A stretch of DNA of 64,000 bases from Gentiana macrophylla (Eukaryota; Streptophyta; Magnoliopsida; Gentianales; Gentianaceae). Position numbers and translations under genes: made by a program. Location of the stretch: contig CM047815.1 of NCBI GenBank assembly GCA_026214975.1, forward strand, positions 81,674,800-81,738,799. The letters are read 5' to 3'. Under the pieces are notes generated by a model. The model did no database searches. It saw only the letters and a program-made list of their open reading frames with translations, and was not told the DNA's origin. Within the stretch, counting starts at the first letter, position 1. Every line of letters starts with the position of its first letter. Positions 11,571 through 22,895 of the stretch are shown piece after piece.

Positions 11571-11858
11571 TGATGCAGGAGCAAGGATCGTTACTTTAAT
11601 TATTAAATTAGTATTTACGTATTTCCAGTTAAGTTGCGTATTTTCTTTGTTTTAAGTAAAGGGGCATTTTGGTCTTTTGCATTATTTGAGGGTTTGGGTA
11701 TTTAAGTTGTAAACCCTAAACCCTCAACAAAAAAAAAAGGTTGTAAACCCTAAGAAAACTAAAAGCTTTTGTCGAATTTTGATATGTAACCATAGAACAT
11801 CTGAGCTTCGGCACTTTTTGGCTTACCGTTAATTGAATCACCTTGAGCTTCTTCGTCA
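11571..11858 (+). repeat. 5' LTR of the outer Ty3-type element
   Basis: Begins TGATGCAGGAG and ends CTTCGTCA, with the primer-binding site five bases later. It carries AAACCCTAAACCCT tracts and a TATTTAAG box near 11699. The short length (about 290 bp) fits small chromovirus-type elements. No partner LTR is in the window, so the left boundary rests on TG...CA ends and the primer site only. Confidence 0.6.
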
Positions 11859-11862
11859 TATT

Positions 11863-11874
11863 TGGTATCAGAGC
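11863..11874 (+). promoter_or_regulatory. Primer-binding site, initiator tRNA-Met type
   Basis: TGGTATCAGAGC, the standard plant retrotransposon site complementary to the 3' end of initiator tRNA-Met, placed directly after the 5' LTR. Confidence 0.9.
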
Positions 11875-11914
11875 AAGGATTTGACCTTGGCTCCTCTGAT
11901 GGCGGATATCAACA

Positions 11915-12932
11915 ATGGAAGCAGCCGAATTCTCGACGAGATCAGAATTCGAAGGACCTCTGGATGCGGTCACTGATTTGGGTATGCAGATTGAAGGATT
12001 GAAGGTAGAACTCAAATCGGTGCAAGAATGGAAACGGGAACTAATGGAGGTGAAGCAATGTGCTCCACCGGTGGGACGAGATCTCTCTCGAACCCCCGTG
12101 GAACCACAAACTGGGTCGACTGTACAACGACGAAGCGGAAAAGAGGGGAATACGAAGTCACCACCGGAGAAGTGGGTTTCGATTGAAGATGAAACTTCCG
12201 ATGTTTGACGGTACCTTGCACATTAAAGACCTTTTGGATTTGTTGGATGCTGTAGAAGACTACTTTGAAGGCATGAACCCACCGGAAAACATCCGATGCC
12301 GGTTGGTTTCATACAAACTCAAGGCTGGAGCTCATGCATGGTGGAGGCAACTCCAGAACAATCGAATTTTGGAAGGAAATGGAACAATTCAGTCCTGGCC
12401 TCGTATGAAGCAACTATTGACTCAACGTTTCCTACCCTCCAATTATGTGAAAAAGCTACTGCTGGACTTCTATAACTGTAAACAAAATGGGCGGAGTGTT
12501 CAGGCATATACAGATGAGTTTTATCGGTTGGGAGCACGTGCAACGACACCCGAGACCGAGGACATGCAAGTAGTCCGGTATGTCGGTGGTCTGGATGACG
12601 AAATTCAAGAAAAAATGGAATTAAATCCTATCTGAAGCCTCAGTGAGACTTTGAATATGGCATATACAACGGGAAAACATGTTCAGAGAAAACATGGTAA
12701 GTTTGGAAACTCCAAAAGATTGTTTAATAGCACGTCTTCAGCATCTCCAGGGGGCAGTCCTAGCCCAACCAAGGCCTTAGAGGATGGGGGAGTGAACAAT
12801 AAAGGAATGAAACCACCCGACCCAAAAACTACGAATCCCTATGTGAAGCCGTCTGGGGTAAAATGTTATAGATGCGAGAGCAGGGGCATATGTCCAATGT
12901 GTGTCCCCAACGCAGGTCTGTCCAATTGGTAG
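11915..12932 (+). pseudogene. gag of the outer Ty3-type element, frameshifted
   Basis: The N-terminal part is in the frame starting at 11915 (coiled-coil-like MQIEGLKVELKSVQEWK). The retrotransposon gag core is in the frame open from 12060 to 12635 (AHAWWRQLQ near 12335, then LLLDFYNCKQNGRSVQAYTDEFYRL). After a stop at 12633 the linker is in the frame 12651-12932. The zinc knuckle CYRC...EQGHMSNVC is split between two frames at about 12865-12900. At least two frame changes and one stop disable it. Confidence 0.8.
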
Positions 12933-13200
12933 AAACTCAACCTGCGGAAGACGTTAGTGAAGTGGGTGATACTCTGGAAGTCGTGGAAGAGATGCTAGGG
13001 GTTGAAGGCTCCCCACTAATTTGTATTGTAGAAAGGCTGTTGTTGGTAGAGCACAGTGACACTCAGCGAAATGCACTTTTTCAGACAAAATGTACGATCA
13101 ACAAAAAGGTCTGCAACCTTATCATTGATAGCGGTGCAAGCGATAATTTAAATTCCAAAGCAGCAGTCAAAGCATTAGGCTTAACTGTAGCCAAGCATTC
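12933..13200 (+). pseudogene. Aspartic protease, first part, of the outer Ty3-type element
   Basis: The frame open from 12872 to 13225 reads TKCTINKKVCNLIIDSGASDNL, with the retropepsin active-site triad DSG at about 13127. The coding match ends at 13200, exactly where the Athila LTR begins. The next protease residues (QPYKVGWIKKG) resume at 29826. Bases 13196-13200 (CATTC) are the left copy of the target duplication. Confidence 0.85.
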
Positions 13201-13827
13201 TGATATACTACTTTTATATGATTAAATATACGTTATATTATTATGTTTTATCAACGAATTCTATATAAAATATATGAAATTATGATATAAATAGTATGAA
13301 ATGTTAATCTTTATAATTTAGAGTAGTTAGTAATAAAACTTAGTAATAATAATAAAAAGTTATCATTTTGTACCGATTCTAGTAAATCGGAGTGTCGTGT
13401 CAGATTTACGTGGGTATTTGTGGTATTTTATTGCAGATTTATAAGCCAAAACCCCGAGAATCGACATGTTGAAGTATAATCATATCTCTGGAAGGATTTA
13501 GAGAGTGTCACGAGCTTAAATGGTCAATCGAATTGCTTAAGTGGTCAAGTGGTCAATCGAAGTGGTCAAGTGGCTAATCGATTTGATTTAGTGGTAATCG
13601 AGAAATATCTTCGACAAACGAATGGCTCATCAAAACGACATCATCTGAAGAAGAGTCCTTCACGAAAGTTGTAGATTTTCCCGAGAACTTTCCGATGCCT
13701 CTTGAATCATGATTTTTGAAGATCCAGAACTCGAGATATGAATTTTATAAGTTATATATAATTATAATTATAATTATATATAACGCTGCACATGCTGAGT
13801 AATAAGGGGGGATGGAAGTAATCATTA

Positions 13828-13888
13828 GGCCGGACCAGTCCGGCCTCATCAAGGACCGGTCCGGCCTCCATCTCCATTTCTATATAAG
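13828..13888 (+). promoter_or_regulatory. LTR core promoter with two GC-rich palindromes
   Basis: GGCCGGACCAGTCCGGCC (13828-13845) and GGACCGGTCCGGCC (13853-13866) lie just upstream of TATATAAG (13881). The same arrangement is in the 3' LTR (28343-28403) and in the third Athila copy (36425-36484). Related palindromes precede both late open frames (22457-22468 and 24773-24789). A protein-binding role is inference. Confidence 0.6.
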
Positions 13889-13932
13889 GAGCTCAGATGC
13901 AGAGCGTGAAGAGGGTAGCAATATATATATCT

Positions 13933-13935
<3 letters not shown>

Positions 13936-13993
<58 letters not shown>
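13936..13993. repeat. TA microsatellite in the 5' LTR
   Basis: Uninterrupted TA dinucleotides just downstream of the LTR TATA box. The equivalent tract in the 3' LTR is at 28449-28510. A second tract lies at 14958-15010 (partner 29470-29533). Confidence 0.95.
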
Positions 13994-13995
<2 letters not shown>

Positions 13996-14955
13996 TCTCC
14001 TCTTTATTTTCTTTTTAATTAGTAGTTTGTAAATAGGCCTTATGCCAAAAATAATAATCTCGTAGTACTGTTGTAATGCTCGGGAAATTATCGGAAGTTC
14101 GGTGTTGTTGAAGTCGTTGTAATGTCCGGAAGAATACAACTCTGATTCAGCATTTGTAATCGGGTAAAATTTCTAAAGTATTTATGTTTGTTATGTTTTT
14201 AATCATTATAATGTTTTTTAGCTAAGTCTAAATAACTAGCCAAATTTATGTAATCGTTTTATTTCGATCTTTTCGGTAAAGGAATGATGTCTAAGTAAAA
14301 TTTACTAAAATTGAGTTAATTGAATCTTTTTCTATTTTGTAACGTATTGATAATATTCGGATTGACGTAATTAACCAAGATGAATCGCACCATATAACCT
14401 AACGATGAACTGATCAGAGAAGTTAGGATATGAGATAAAAGATAGAAAAACCGGAGGGTAAAATTGGCCATGCTAAAGCGTGACAACGGAATCCTATTTC
14501 CTACCCGGGGGCAGATTTGTCTTGGGAAAGATTAATCTTATTAAAATTGTGTTCGAGATAATAATAATGTTAAAATCAACAGTTTAATTGAAACTAACAC
14601 CGGAAAGTTAAATCGATCCGCCTGACAACCGGAGCCTTTTGAATAACATCGGCCGTCTGACAAACGGAATAACCTCTTTTATCCGGGGTAGATTTGTACT
14701 CGATACCTGTTCAGACTAACTAAGATTAGCATGGGGCAGTTGTGGAGATTGAACTGATGACAATGACATATGACAATTTCATACGCTCGTGTGAGGAGGA
14801 ATTGTTAACCTCGAGAGTGCACCGCTTCATTTACTCAATTGGACCTAATATAAAAGGAAAAGATCGAGCACATTCCGTTTATCAAAAAAGATCGTATAAA
14901 TCAATTATATAAACTTTGGCTAGTTTTATTTGTCTATTATTATAAACTATATATT

Positions 14956-15018
<63 letters not shown>

Positions 15019-15306
15019 CTATGTACATTTATATATATTTATATATCTATATATATTATATTAGAATAACTTTTAAATTACGCATTTATTTTATGTTCAT
15101 TAGAATAGTAGTAATCATGTGATAAAATTACGGTTTAGATCGAGTTAATAACAAATTCTTTGGTGTTTAACCACACTTAGAAGAATTACCATGTTTCCTG
15201 AGGATTCGACACTCGACTCACCATACTAGCACTACAGTTTGACCCGATACAATCGTCGGTTAAGGACCCGTATATAGCACTAGAAAAGGCCACGTCGACT
15301 TTTCTC

Positions 15307-15323
15307 TCGCGCCATTGCCGGGA
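15307..15323 (+). promoter_or_regulatory. Primer-binding site, tRNA-Asp type, degenerate
   Basis: TCGCGCCATTGCCGGGA differs at a few positions from the Athila/Tat site TGGCGCCGTTGCCGGGG. It lies 9 bases after the LTR end. Confidence 0.75.
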
Positions 15324-15505
15324 CACGCCGCTAATTTCTTTCTTTGTGTCTATGGTTACTACTTGTATTAGCTCAAAATTCTCGAGAATAAATCAACACT
15401 TTTTCTTATCTCATTTCTATTTTATTTTTCGTTGGTGTCTACTTTCTTTTAGTTACCAATTTTCTTTTTCTATAAAAGTCGAGTTTTTTCTATTTTCGTT
15501 AGTTG

Positions 15506-16591
15506 ATGACCAGAAGTGGTAAGGCCCCGCTCACTCCTTATAAGCCTGACATAAACACTTACGAAAGGCATTTAAGAGTAGAGAGTAAACGTGGTCATAC
15601 TAGTTAGGGAAATCCTGACCAAGAATCATCTTCAAACAGAAATAAAGAAATGGCTGAAACTAGTGATGAAACAAATGAACAAAGGCTAGATCATGCTCCA
15701 GGGCATGGACAAAACCCTGTTAACCCTAATAATAATCAAAATCATAATAATAGAAATAATCAAGATCGGAACCAGAATAATCGTAATAACCCACCAAACC
15801 CGAGACCTATCTGTGACCAAACCGTAAGAAGAAACCAGACTAATAATCCCATACTTTTACCCAATGAAGGAGCGAATAATTTCGAAATTAAATCTCATCT
15901 TTTTGGTTTAATTGACGCAAGAGCCCAATTCCTAGGAGAGGATGATGAAGATCCACATCATCATCTCTATCTTTTGAAGAAACTGTGCAATACAGCCAAA
16001 AGTCAAGGTGCTCATAAGGAATTAACGAGGATGACTATGTTTCCTTTTTCTTTAAAAGGAAGAGCCCGAGATTGGTTTATGTCTCTTCCGCATCATTCAC
16101 TTACAAGTTGGGAGGATATTCAAACTGAATTTCTGAAACAATATTTCACTCCTGGACGAAATTTGGAATTAAAGGTCGAGGTTGCTAACTTTAGACAAGG
16201 ATCTGAAGAAACGCTTGGGAATGCCTGGGAAAGATTTAAAAAGTTATTAAGAGCTTGTCCCGATCATGGTTATTCCTTAGATATGCAAATTCAACTTTTC
16301 TGTCGTAAATTAAGAAAAGATTCACGTGCAGATGTAGATCATGTATGTGGTGGTTCGTTAATGATGAGTGAAGCTCAAATAGTTTACGATGCTATAGAAA
16401 AGATTTCCAAAAATAACAGAATGTGGGAAACCGGTTCTAGCACCAGAAAAGTAGCTTTTGCAGGAGAATGTACATCTAATACGGAAGTTCTAGCACATTT
16501 AGAAAATTTGAGTAGGAAATTTGATGGCCTACAATCTAACAAAACCAAAGTTCGTAAAATAGTACACCAACCGAATACTCAAATCAGATAA
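15506..16591 (+). pseudogene. Athila gag, N-terminal and core part
   Basis: The probable true start is the ATG at 15506 (MTRSGKAPLTPYKPD), which is in frame with the long open part but interrupted by TAG at 15605-15607. The frame open from 15650 to 16588 gives an Asn/Gln-rich leader and then the gag core (ARDWFMSLPHHSLTSWEDIQ at about 16065-16125). No CCHC knuckle is visible in this gag. The protein would form the particle shell. Confidence 0.85.
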
Positions 16592-17203
16592 TATGTCAAT
16601 AGGGATCAAGAACCAACAGATATTCAAGAGAGGAGGTGAGTTTTCTTCAAAGAAGATAGAATTTGAACAATGCATATTCAAACTCGCTTAATGCTATTAG
16701 AAGAGATCACCCTACTTATCGATGGTCCGAAAACCCTAGTAAGCAAGGACAACCGCCATATCCAAATCCCATATAGAATATGTCTAATAATCAAGTTTAT
16801 CAAGAGAATACATCTAATCGAAATTTACAATCATTACCTAAATCCTATCCTCAACATACCACTCAAAGTATACCAAGAACTCAAAGTTCAACTCAACTGC
16901 GAAGGAGGAGTTGAAAAATGGGAAAAACTAATGGAAAATATGATGGGTGTAGTATCTACTCAAGCTAAGAATATGGAAACAATGATGACTTCTATAGGTT
17001 CAGTCTCTAAGGATCTGAGTACAATGAAAACATCTATGAGTGGACATGATACCAGAATGAGAACGATAGAAGCCTCATTGAGGAATATGGAAGATCATTT
17101 GAGTAGGGAAGGTGAACGTAATAACAAAGTAGACTTCCCAGAGGATTACAAGCAATACCGAAAGAAACCCAAGAGAGGTAAATGTTGTAGTTACGAGAAG
17201 TAG
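16592..17203 (+). pseudogene. Athila gag, C-terminal coiled-coil part
   Basis: After the stop at 16589 the frame 16670-17203 holds a heptad-like Met-rich stretch (about 16960-17100, MMTSIGSVSKDLSTMKTSM) and a basic tail. The position between gag core and protease suggests the C-terminal part of the original gag-pol frame. Confidence 0.6.
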
Positions 17204-17336
17204 AAAACTCTGTGATAGTAATGGAGTAGAAAACTTCGGAAATAATGAAGTAGAAAATGATTTAGATGGAAAAAATGAAGAAACTAAAAATGAACTTGAA
17301 TTCACTGATGAGGAAGAAGAAATTATAGAGAATTTC

Positions 17337-17894
17337 TTGAAAAGGAATAGAAGTTTGGAACATGAGAATGAAGGTGAGAAATGGGTAAAAATCCCTAGGA
17401 TTTTGAAAGATCCCATTGATAAAGATTTAAGGAATTTATTCAATGAACATGTTAGAATGGAAGATAATGAAAACAAGGATAAGAAACAAGAAGGACTGAA
17501 AGAATCTGAATTAGAGATGGATTCATGGAATGTTTTAAAAGAAAAAATTCAAGAACCTGATACTTGGCGATCAAGTAATACTCAAAGGTTTAAGGATAAA
17601 GGAAAAGAGAAAATGACTTTGGGATCAAAGGTTATAGATTTAGAATCTTTACCTTACCCACCTAAAGATCAAATTAAAAAGATTAAAACTGATCAGAAGT
17701 ATGCTCGTTTCCTTGATACTTTTCGTCATATTCATGTTAATATTCATGTTATCGAAGCTCTAATTAGTATGCCTGTTTATGGAAAGTTTCTGAAAGATAT
17801 TCTGTCAAACAAGAAAAAATTAGAGGAATATGAGAATATATGCCTAAATGAAGAATGTTCTGCAGTTTTGCAGCATAAGTTACCGCTAAACTGA
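17337..17894 (+). pseudogene. Athila gag-pol linker upstream of protease
   Basis: Acidic and basic linker with LPYPPKDQIKKIKTDQKYARFLDTF (about 17650-17720) followed by the conserved MPVYGKFLKDILSNKK segment that precedes protease in Athila/Tat pol. The frame ends at 17894 by a one-base slip; protease continues in the next frame. Confidence 0.8.
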
Positions 17895-18214
17895 AAGATC
17901 CCGGAAGTTTTACCATTCCATGTGAAATTGGAGGATTTACATTTAAGAAGGTCTTATGTGATCTTGGAGCTAGTATAAATCTCATGTCTTATGAGGATTA
18001 TAGAAGGCTAGGCATAGGAAAGCTTACAAAGACTGAAATGACTCTGCAGATGGCAGATAGATCGATTAAATACCCTAAAGGAATTATTGAGGACGTATTG
18101 GTTAAAGTAGACAAGTTCTATTTTCCAAGAGACTTTGTAGTTATGGAAATGGAAGAAGGATATTCAGCGCCACTTATCTTAGGTCGACCATTTCTAGCTA
18201 CAGAAGAACTTTAA
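17895..18214 (+). pseudogene. Athila aspartic protease
   Basis: Coding resumes in the +1 frame at about 17885 (KLKDPGSFTIPCEIGG). The active site reads CDLGASINLM at about 17955-17990, where DLG replaces the common DSG/DTG, as is usual in Athila elements. It continues through LILGRPFLAT to a stop at 18212. Confidence 0.82.
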
Positions 18215-18286
18215 TAGATGTCCGAGAAAGAGAGTTAATTCTCGAGAGTCAATGAAGATGAAGTTACTTTCAATATTTTCAAAGCT

Positions 18287-19753
18287 ATGAACCATCCATA
18301 TAGATCACCAGAATCATGTTCTTTTATAGAAGATATTCATTCTGTCTATGATAATCAGTTACCAACTTTTGAAGACAGATTAGAAGAATGTTTAACTCTG
18401 TCTATCTATAAGGAAGATGAGAAAGACACTGAAATGAAAGAGGTAATCCTTTCTCTAGATAAAGGAAGTTTTACTTTTAAACCATCATGGCATAAGTATT
18501 TGGAATTAGAACTAGAAGGACCAGTTCTTAAACCAACACTGGAAGATCCACCTAAGAATCTGGAATTGAAACCGTTACCTTTAAATCTGAAATATGCTTT
18601 TCTTGAAACTAATAATCTATTACAAATTATTATTTCGTCATCTTTAACTGAGCAACATGAAGATCAATTACTTAGAATGCTGAAAAAGCATAAGAAAGCT
18701 TTTGGATGGACAGTTGCCGATATTCGAGGTATTAGCCCTGAGATTTGCGTTCATAAGATAATTTTGAAGGAAGATGCTAAACCTTGTATTCAACCGCAAC
18801 GCCGCCTCAACCCAAGTTTGCAGTTAATTGTTAAGAAAGAGGTCATTAAGCTATTAGAAATGGGGATATTTTTTCCCATATAGTGAATGGGTAAGTCCAA
18901 CTCAAGTTGTACCAAAGAAAGGAGGTTTCACAGTGAAAGAAAATGAAAATAATGAATGGATTCCAACAAGAGAGATTACAGGTTATCGAATGTGCATTGA
19001 TTTTAGAAAACTAAATGATCATACTAAGAAAGATCATCATCCACTTCCATTCATAGTTCAGATGTTGGAACGCTTAAGTGGACATAAGTATTACTGCTTC
19101 TTAGATGGTTATTCAGATATTTACAGATATTCATTGCAAGCAGAGATAGAGAAAACTACTTTCACTTGTCCTTATGGAACTTTTGCTTATAAGAGAATGC
19201 CGCTTTGGTTTATGTAATGCACCAAATACGTTTCAAAGGTGTATGATGGCTATATTTGTTTGATATGGTTGAGAAATTCTTAGAAATTTTTATGGATGAC
19301 TTTAGTGTTTACGGAGATTCATTTGATGTTTGTTTGTTACACTTAGAACGAGTGTTACAACGCTGTGAAGATACCAATCTAGTACTAAACTGGGAAAAAT
19401 GTCACTTAATGGTATCAGAAGGAATTGTTTTAGGTCATAGAATCTCTGAAGAAGGTATTGAAGTTGATAAAGCTAAAGTCGAAGTAATTGAAAAATTACC
19501 TCCACCAGTTAATTTAAGAACTTTAAGAGGATTTCTTGGACATGCAGGATTTTATAGAAGGTTCATTGCCGATTTTTCAAAAATAGCTAAGCCTCTAAGT
19601 CATTTACTTGAAAAAGAAGTACATTTTAACTTTGATAGTAAATGTATGGAAGCCTTTCAGACCTTAAAAGTGAGATTAACTCATCGCACTGGTGCAAGTA
19701 GTAGCACAGTTAGAGTTTGCCGTTTGAGATTATGTGTGATGCCAGTGATTTAG
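18287..19753 (+). pseudogene. Athila reverse transcriptase, frameshifted
   Basis: Three open pieces: 18287-18883 (LEDPPKNLELKPLP entry, AFGWTVADIRGISPEIC), 18885-19217 (SPTQVVPKKGG, MCIDFRKLNDHTKKDH) and 19256-19753 (catalytic FMDD at 19289-19300, then the RNase H entry GFLGHAGFYRRFI). Frame changes lie near 18880 and 19210-19260. The core motifs are all recognisable. Confidence 0.88.
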
Positions 19754-20100
19754 CTGTAGGAGCAGTCTTAGTTCAAAGATATAACAAAATTCTCAAAGCT
19801 ATTTACTATGCATCCCACACATAAACGCAACTCAACTTAATTACGCAACTACGAAAAAAGAAGCTGCTGGTATGTAATTTTTGCCTTAGATAAGTTTCGA
19901 TCGTATATTGTTGGTTCTAAGGTAATAATTTATACGAGACCATTCAAATTGAAGTATTTAATGAGTAAGAAAGATGCTAAACCTCGCTTTCTTAGATGGA
20001 TTCTCTTACTTGAGAATTGATATTGAAATTAAAGATAAAAAAGGGAGTGAGAATGTAGTAGCGGATCATCTAAGTAGAATGGAAAATGAAGAAAAGGGGA
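19754..20100 (+). pseudogene. Athila RNase H, heavily broken
   Basis: Short pieces in shifting frames read CDASDLAVGAVLVQR (about 19732-19775), YYASHT (about 19805), then after several stops the end VVADHLSRMENE (about 20058-20090). Multiple stops occur within about 300 bp. Confidence 0.75.
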
Positions 20101-20236
20101 ATTGAAATAAAAGATTCATTTCTGATGAACAATCTGCTTAGAATAGATACTCCTTCAACCATGCAGTTATTAAAGAATAGAATTCCTTCTAAGGAAATGT
20201 CACCTTGGTTTGGAGATATCATTAATTACTTAACTC

Positions 20237-21496
20237 GTGATTATATTCCATCTCATTGGACTTGGCAAATGTAAAAAAAAGTTCTTTTATGACTTAAAAT
20301 TTTATTACTGGGAGGAACCAGACCTTTTCCATAAATGTTCGGATGGGATAATCAGAAAATATGTGCCTGATAATGAAATTTTAAGTGTTTTATCATTTTG
20401 TCATGATCGTGAGGCAGGAGGTCATCATGGAGGTTGGAAAACTACTTTTAAAGTTTTACAATGTGGTTTTTATTGGCCTACACTATATAGAGATGCTTAT
20501 AAGTATGTTAAATCTTGTGAGTCTTGTCAAAAATGGGGAAATGTATCTAAAAAACATGAAATGCCTTTGCAACCTATTTTAGAATGTGAGTTATTTGATG
20601 TTTGGGGTATAGATTTCATGGGACCTTTCCCTATATCTTTTGGAAAAAGATTTAATCTTGTAATGGTAGATTATGTTTCAAAATGGGTAGAAGCTGAAGC
20701 TCTTCCCACTAATGATACCAAAGTTGTCATACGATTCCTTAAAAAGAATATATTTACCAGATATGGCATTCCGAGGGCTATCATTAGTGATAGAGGGTCA
20801 CACTTTTGCAATAGACCATTTACTAAGATAGTTGAAAAATATGGTGTAACACATAAACTAGGAACACCCTATCATCCGCAGACCAGTGGACAGGTAGAGG
20901 TGTCAAATAGAGAAATCAAAAGAATCGTGGAGAAAACAGTGGAATCAAATCGTAAAAACTGGGCAATTAAATTAGATGATGCGTTATGGACATATAGAGC
21001 AACTTTTAAAACACCAATTGGTTGTTCTCCCTATAAGCTAGTCTTTGGTAAATCTTGTCATCTCCCAGTTGAGTTAGAACACCGAGCCTTCTGGGCTATT
21101 AAATTTCTAAATTTCGATCCTAAGGCTGTCGGTGATCATAGATTGCTTCAATTAACAGAACTAGAAGAATTTCGTCTAGATTATTATGAAAATGCTCGAA
21201 TCTACAAGGAACGCACGAAATCTTTCCATGATAAGAGAATCTTTAAACGTGAGTTCCATGTAGGTGATCGAGTGCTCTTGTACAATTCACGTTTAAGGTT
21301 GTTTCCAGGTAAGCTTAAGTCAAGATGGACAGGTCCATTTAAAGTAACACGGGTTTACAAATCTGGAGCTGTTGAACTAACTGATGGAAATACAACTTTT
21401 ATAGCCAATGGCCACAGAGTAAAGTTATTTGTGGAGGGAGAAGGAATCACACTAAAAGAAGAAGTAATGCTACTGATTGATCCCCCGACAAATTGA
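20237..21496 (+). CDS. Athila integrase, open frame
   Basis: Inserts element DNA into the host chromosome. The longest intact piece of this pol. The preceding segment is in another frame (20086-20274), and homology in this frame begins at about 20276 ([14 protein letters not shown]), so the Met at 20237 is not a real start. It has the HHCC zinc domain ([11 protein letters not shown] ... CESCQKWG), a catalytic core with D in [11 protein letters not shown] in SDRGSHF and E in [11 protein letters not shown], and the C-terminal [26 protein letters not shown] segment, followed by about 60 more residues. It would be released from a polyprotein, which upstream frameshifts now prevent. Confidence 0.9.
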   Translation: MIIFHLIGLGKCKKKFFYDLKFYYWEEPDLFHKCSDGIIRKYVPDNEILSVLSFCHDREAGGHHGGWKTTFKVLQCGFYWPTLYRDAYKYVKSCESCQKWGNVSKKHEMPLQPILECELFDVWGIDFMGPFPISFGKRFNLVMVDYVSKWVEAEALPTNDTKVVIRFLKKNIFTRYGIPRAIISDRGSHFCNRPFTKIVEKYGVTHKLGTPYHPQTSGQVEVSNREIKRIVEKTVESNRKNWAIKLDDALWTYRATFKTPIGCSPYKLVFGKSCHLPVELEHRAFWAIKFLNFDPKAVGDHRLLQLTELEEFRLDYYENARIYKERTKSFHDKRIFKREFHVGDRVLLYNSRLRLFPGKLKSRWTGPFKVTRVYKSGAVELTDGNTTFIANGHRVKLFVEGEGITLKEEVMLLIDPPTN

Positions 21497-21642
21497 AAAA
21501 GCAGAAAAACTAAAAAACTGAAAAGCAGAGAAACTGAGATCAACCAAATACCAGGTGCTATCTATCTTTACTCTACTTTTCTGTATTTTTATTTATGTTT
21601 AAACTCTATTCGTCTTTTACCGGATAGACGTAAAAGAACTGG

Positions 21643-22065
21643 ATGTCTTTTTTAGATAGATTAGGAGTTTTTGTTTTACTTTTAAAATTAGGCCTTGATA
21701 AAGATGTCGCGTTTGCTATAGAAGCTTTAGTTTTTGAACAAAACAAGAAATTGTTGAGAGAGATTAGATTGAGAGAAGTTTGTAATGGAATATCAAAGAG
21801 TGCGATAAAAAGAAGGGCAAAATTTCTGATGAGATGCAGAATCTGTGGAAAAAGTGAACATGTTGGACGCTGTGGGAAAAACACAACCAAATCCCAGGAT
21901 GAGTGTTTGAATATTGTTAGGAAGGGAACGATTAGGTGGTTATCCGAAAATCCCGATGGAATTCCGAGAGATAATTCAAATGCTTCGTTTTTAGGAGTTA
22001 GGTTAATTGAACGTTACATCAGAACTCTGGAAGATTTAGAAATCGAAAAATCAGGAACCCCTTAA
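21643..22065 (+). CDS. Accessory ORF after integrase, with a zinc-knuckle-like motif
   Basis: 140-residue uninterrupted frame 147 bp after the integrase stop. Hydrophobic start, basic middle (SAIKRRAKFLMRCRICGKSE) and a motif C-x2-C-x4-H-x3-C (CRICGKSEHVGRC), one residue shorter than the classical CCHC knuckle of retroviral nucleocapsids. The tail is acidic. The gag of this element shows no knuckle, so this protein may supply nucleic-acid binding in trans, but that is inference. Product not recognised. Confidence 0.5.
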   Translation: MSFLDRLGVFVLLLKLGLDKDVAFAIEALVFEQNKKLLREIRLREVCNGISKSAIKRRAKFLMRCRICGKSEHVGRCGKNTTKSQDECLNIVRKGTIRWLSENPDGIPRDNSNASFLGVRLIERYIRTLEDLEIEKSGTP

Positions 22066-22895
22066 GTTTAGAGTCTTTTCTTATGTTTTATTTTATAAAA
22101 TTTTCGCATAACTTCTGAAAATTTTATAAAATTGGATCTTTATGAAATTTGAGGAGTTTTATAAAAGTTTTATAAAAGTTTTTTCAGTTTTAATTTAGAT
22201 GTTTTATAAGAGTTAATATAAATTTATTAAATTTTTATAAGCTTTTTATTAAGTGTTATAAAGATTTTATTAAATTTTTAGAAATTGTTATAAAATTATA
22301 AAATTTCCTTCAAAATTTTATTTTTAAAAGTTTTTAATGAAGTTTTAATCAAGTTTAATTAAGTTTTATAAGAATTTTTATAAGTTTTAATCAAAAATCA
22401 TAAAAAGTAAAAAAATCGGAGAAAGTGAAAAAAATGACCGATCCGGCCCTGAACCTGGACCGGTCCGGGGTCTAAAAACATAAAAAAACGGGACCTCTTT
22501 TTCTTTTCCTTCTTCTTCTTCTTCCCTAAAAATTCACACCCCACACCAAACCCCACCACTCGAAATTTTTCTTCAATTCTTCCACAAAAATTCATCTCAC
22601 ACTACACCACCACTTGATTTCTTCCTCTTTCCATCTCTTCTCTTATACACAAATTTGAAAAAATCAAAAAGGATAAAAACGAGCTACATTCTTTTCCGGC
22701 GACTTAACAACTTTTCCGGCCTACTTTTCAACGTTTTCTTCATATTAAGGTATAATTTAGTTTATTTAGTTATCAATTTCGTATTTTTCATAAATTTTTT
22801 AGATTAATTTCAACTGTTTTGATTTTTGAGTGTGTTGTGACATTTTTATTTTTGTTGTTGTTTTTGTTGTTGATTGACTTTACCAATATCGTAGA
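22066..22895. other. AT-rich leader upstream of the first late ORF, with GC palindrome
   Basis: 22070-22400 is TTTTATAA-rich with no gene. At 22437-22470 two palindromic words occur (GATCCGGCCC and GGACCGGTCCGG). A TTCTTCTTCTTC tract and a leader free of long frames follow up to the ATG at 22896. The layout copies the LTR palindrome-promoter module and may be an internal promoter. Confidence 0.45.

Larger units (their letters stand above)
13201..15297 (+). repeat. 5' LTR of the Athila-type element
   Basis: Starts TGATATACTA and ends CCACGTCG (the 3' LTR ends CCACGTCA). It contains a four-fold AAGTGGTCAATCGA-type minisatellite (13520-13605), paired GC palindromes (13828-13866), a TATATAAG box (13881-13888) and two long TA tracts. 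The repeat-encoded Tyr-Ile frames are not genes. Confidence 0.92.

Noticed and set aside
13849..14139. Minus-strand frame with a long Tyr-Ile run (also 28408-28653 and 29346-29552)
   Set aside because: Encoded by TA microsatellites inside Athila LTRs.
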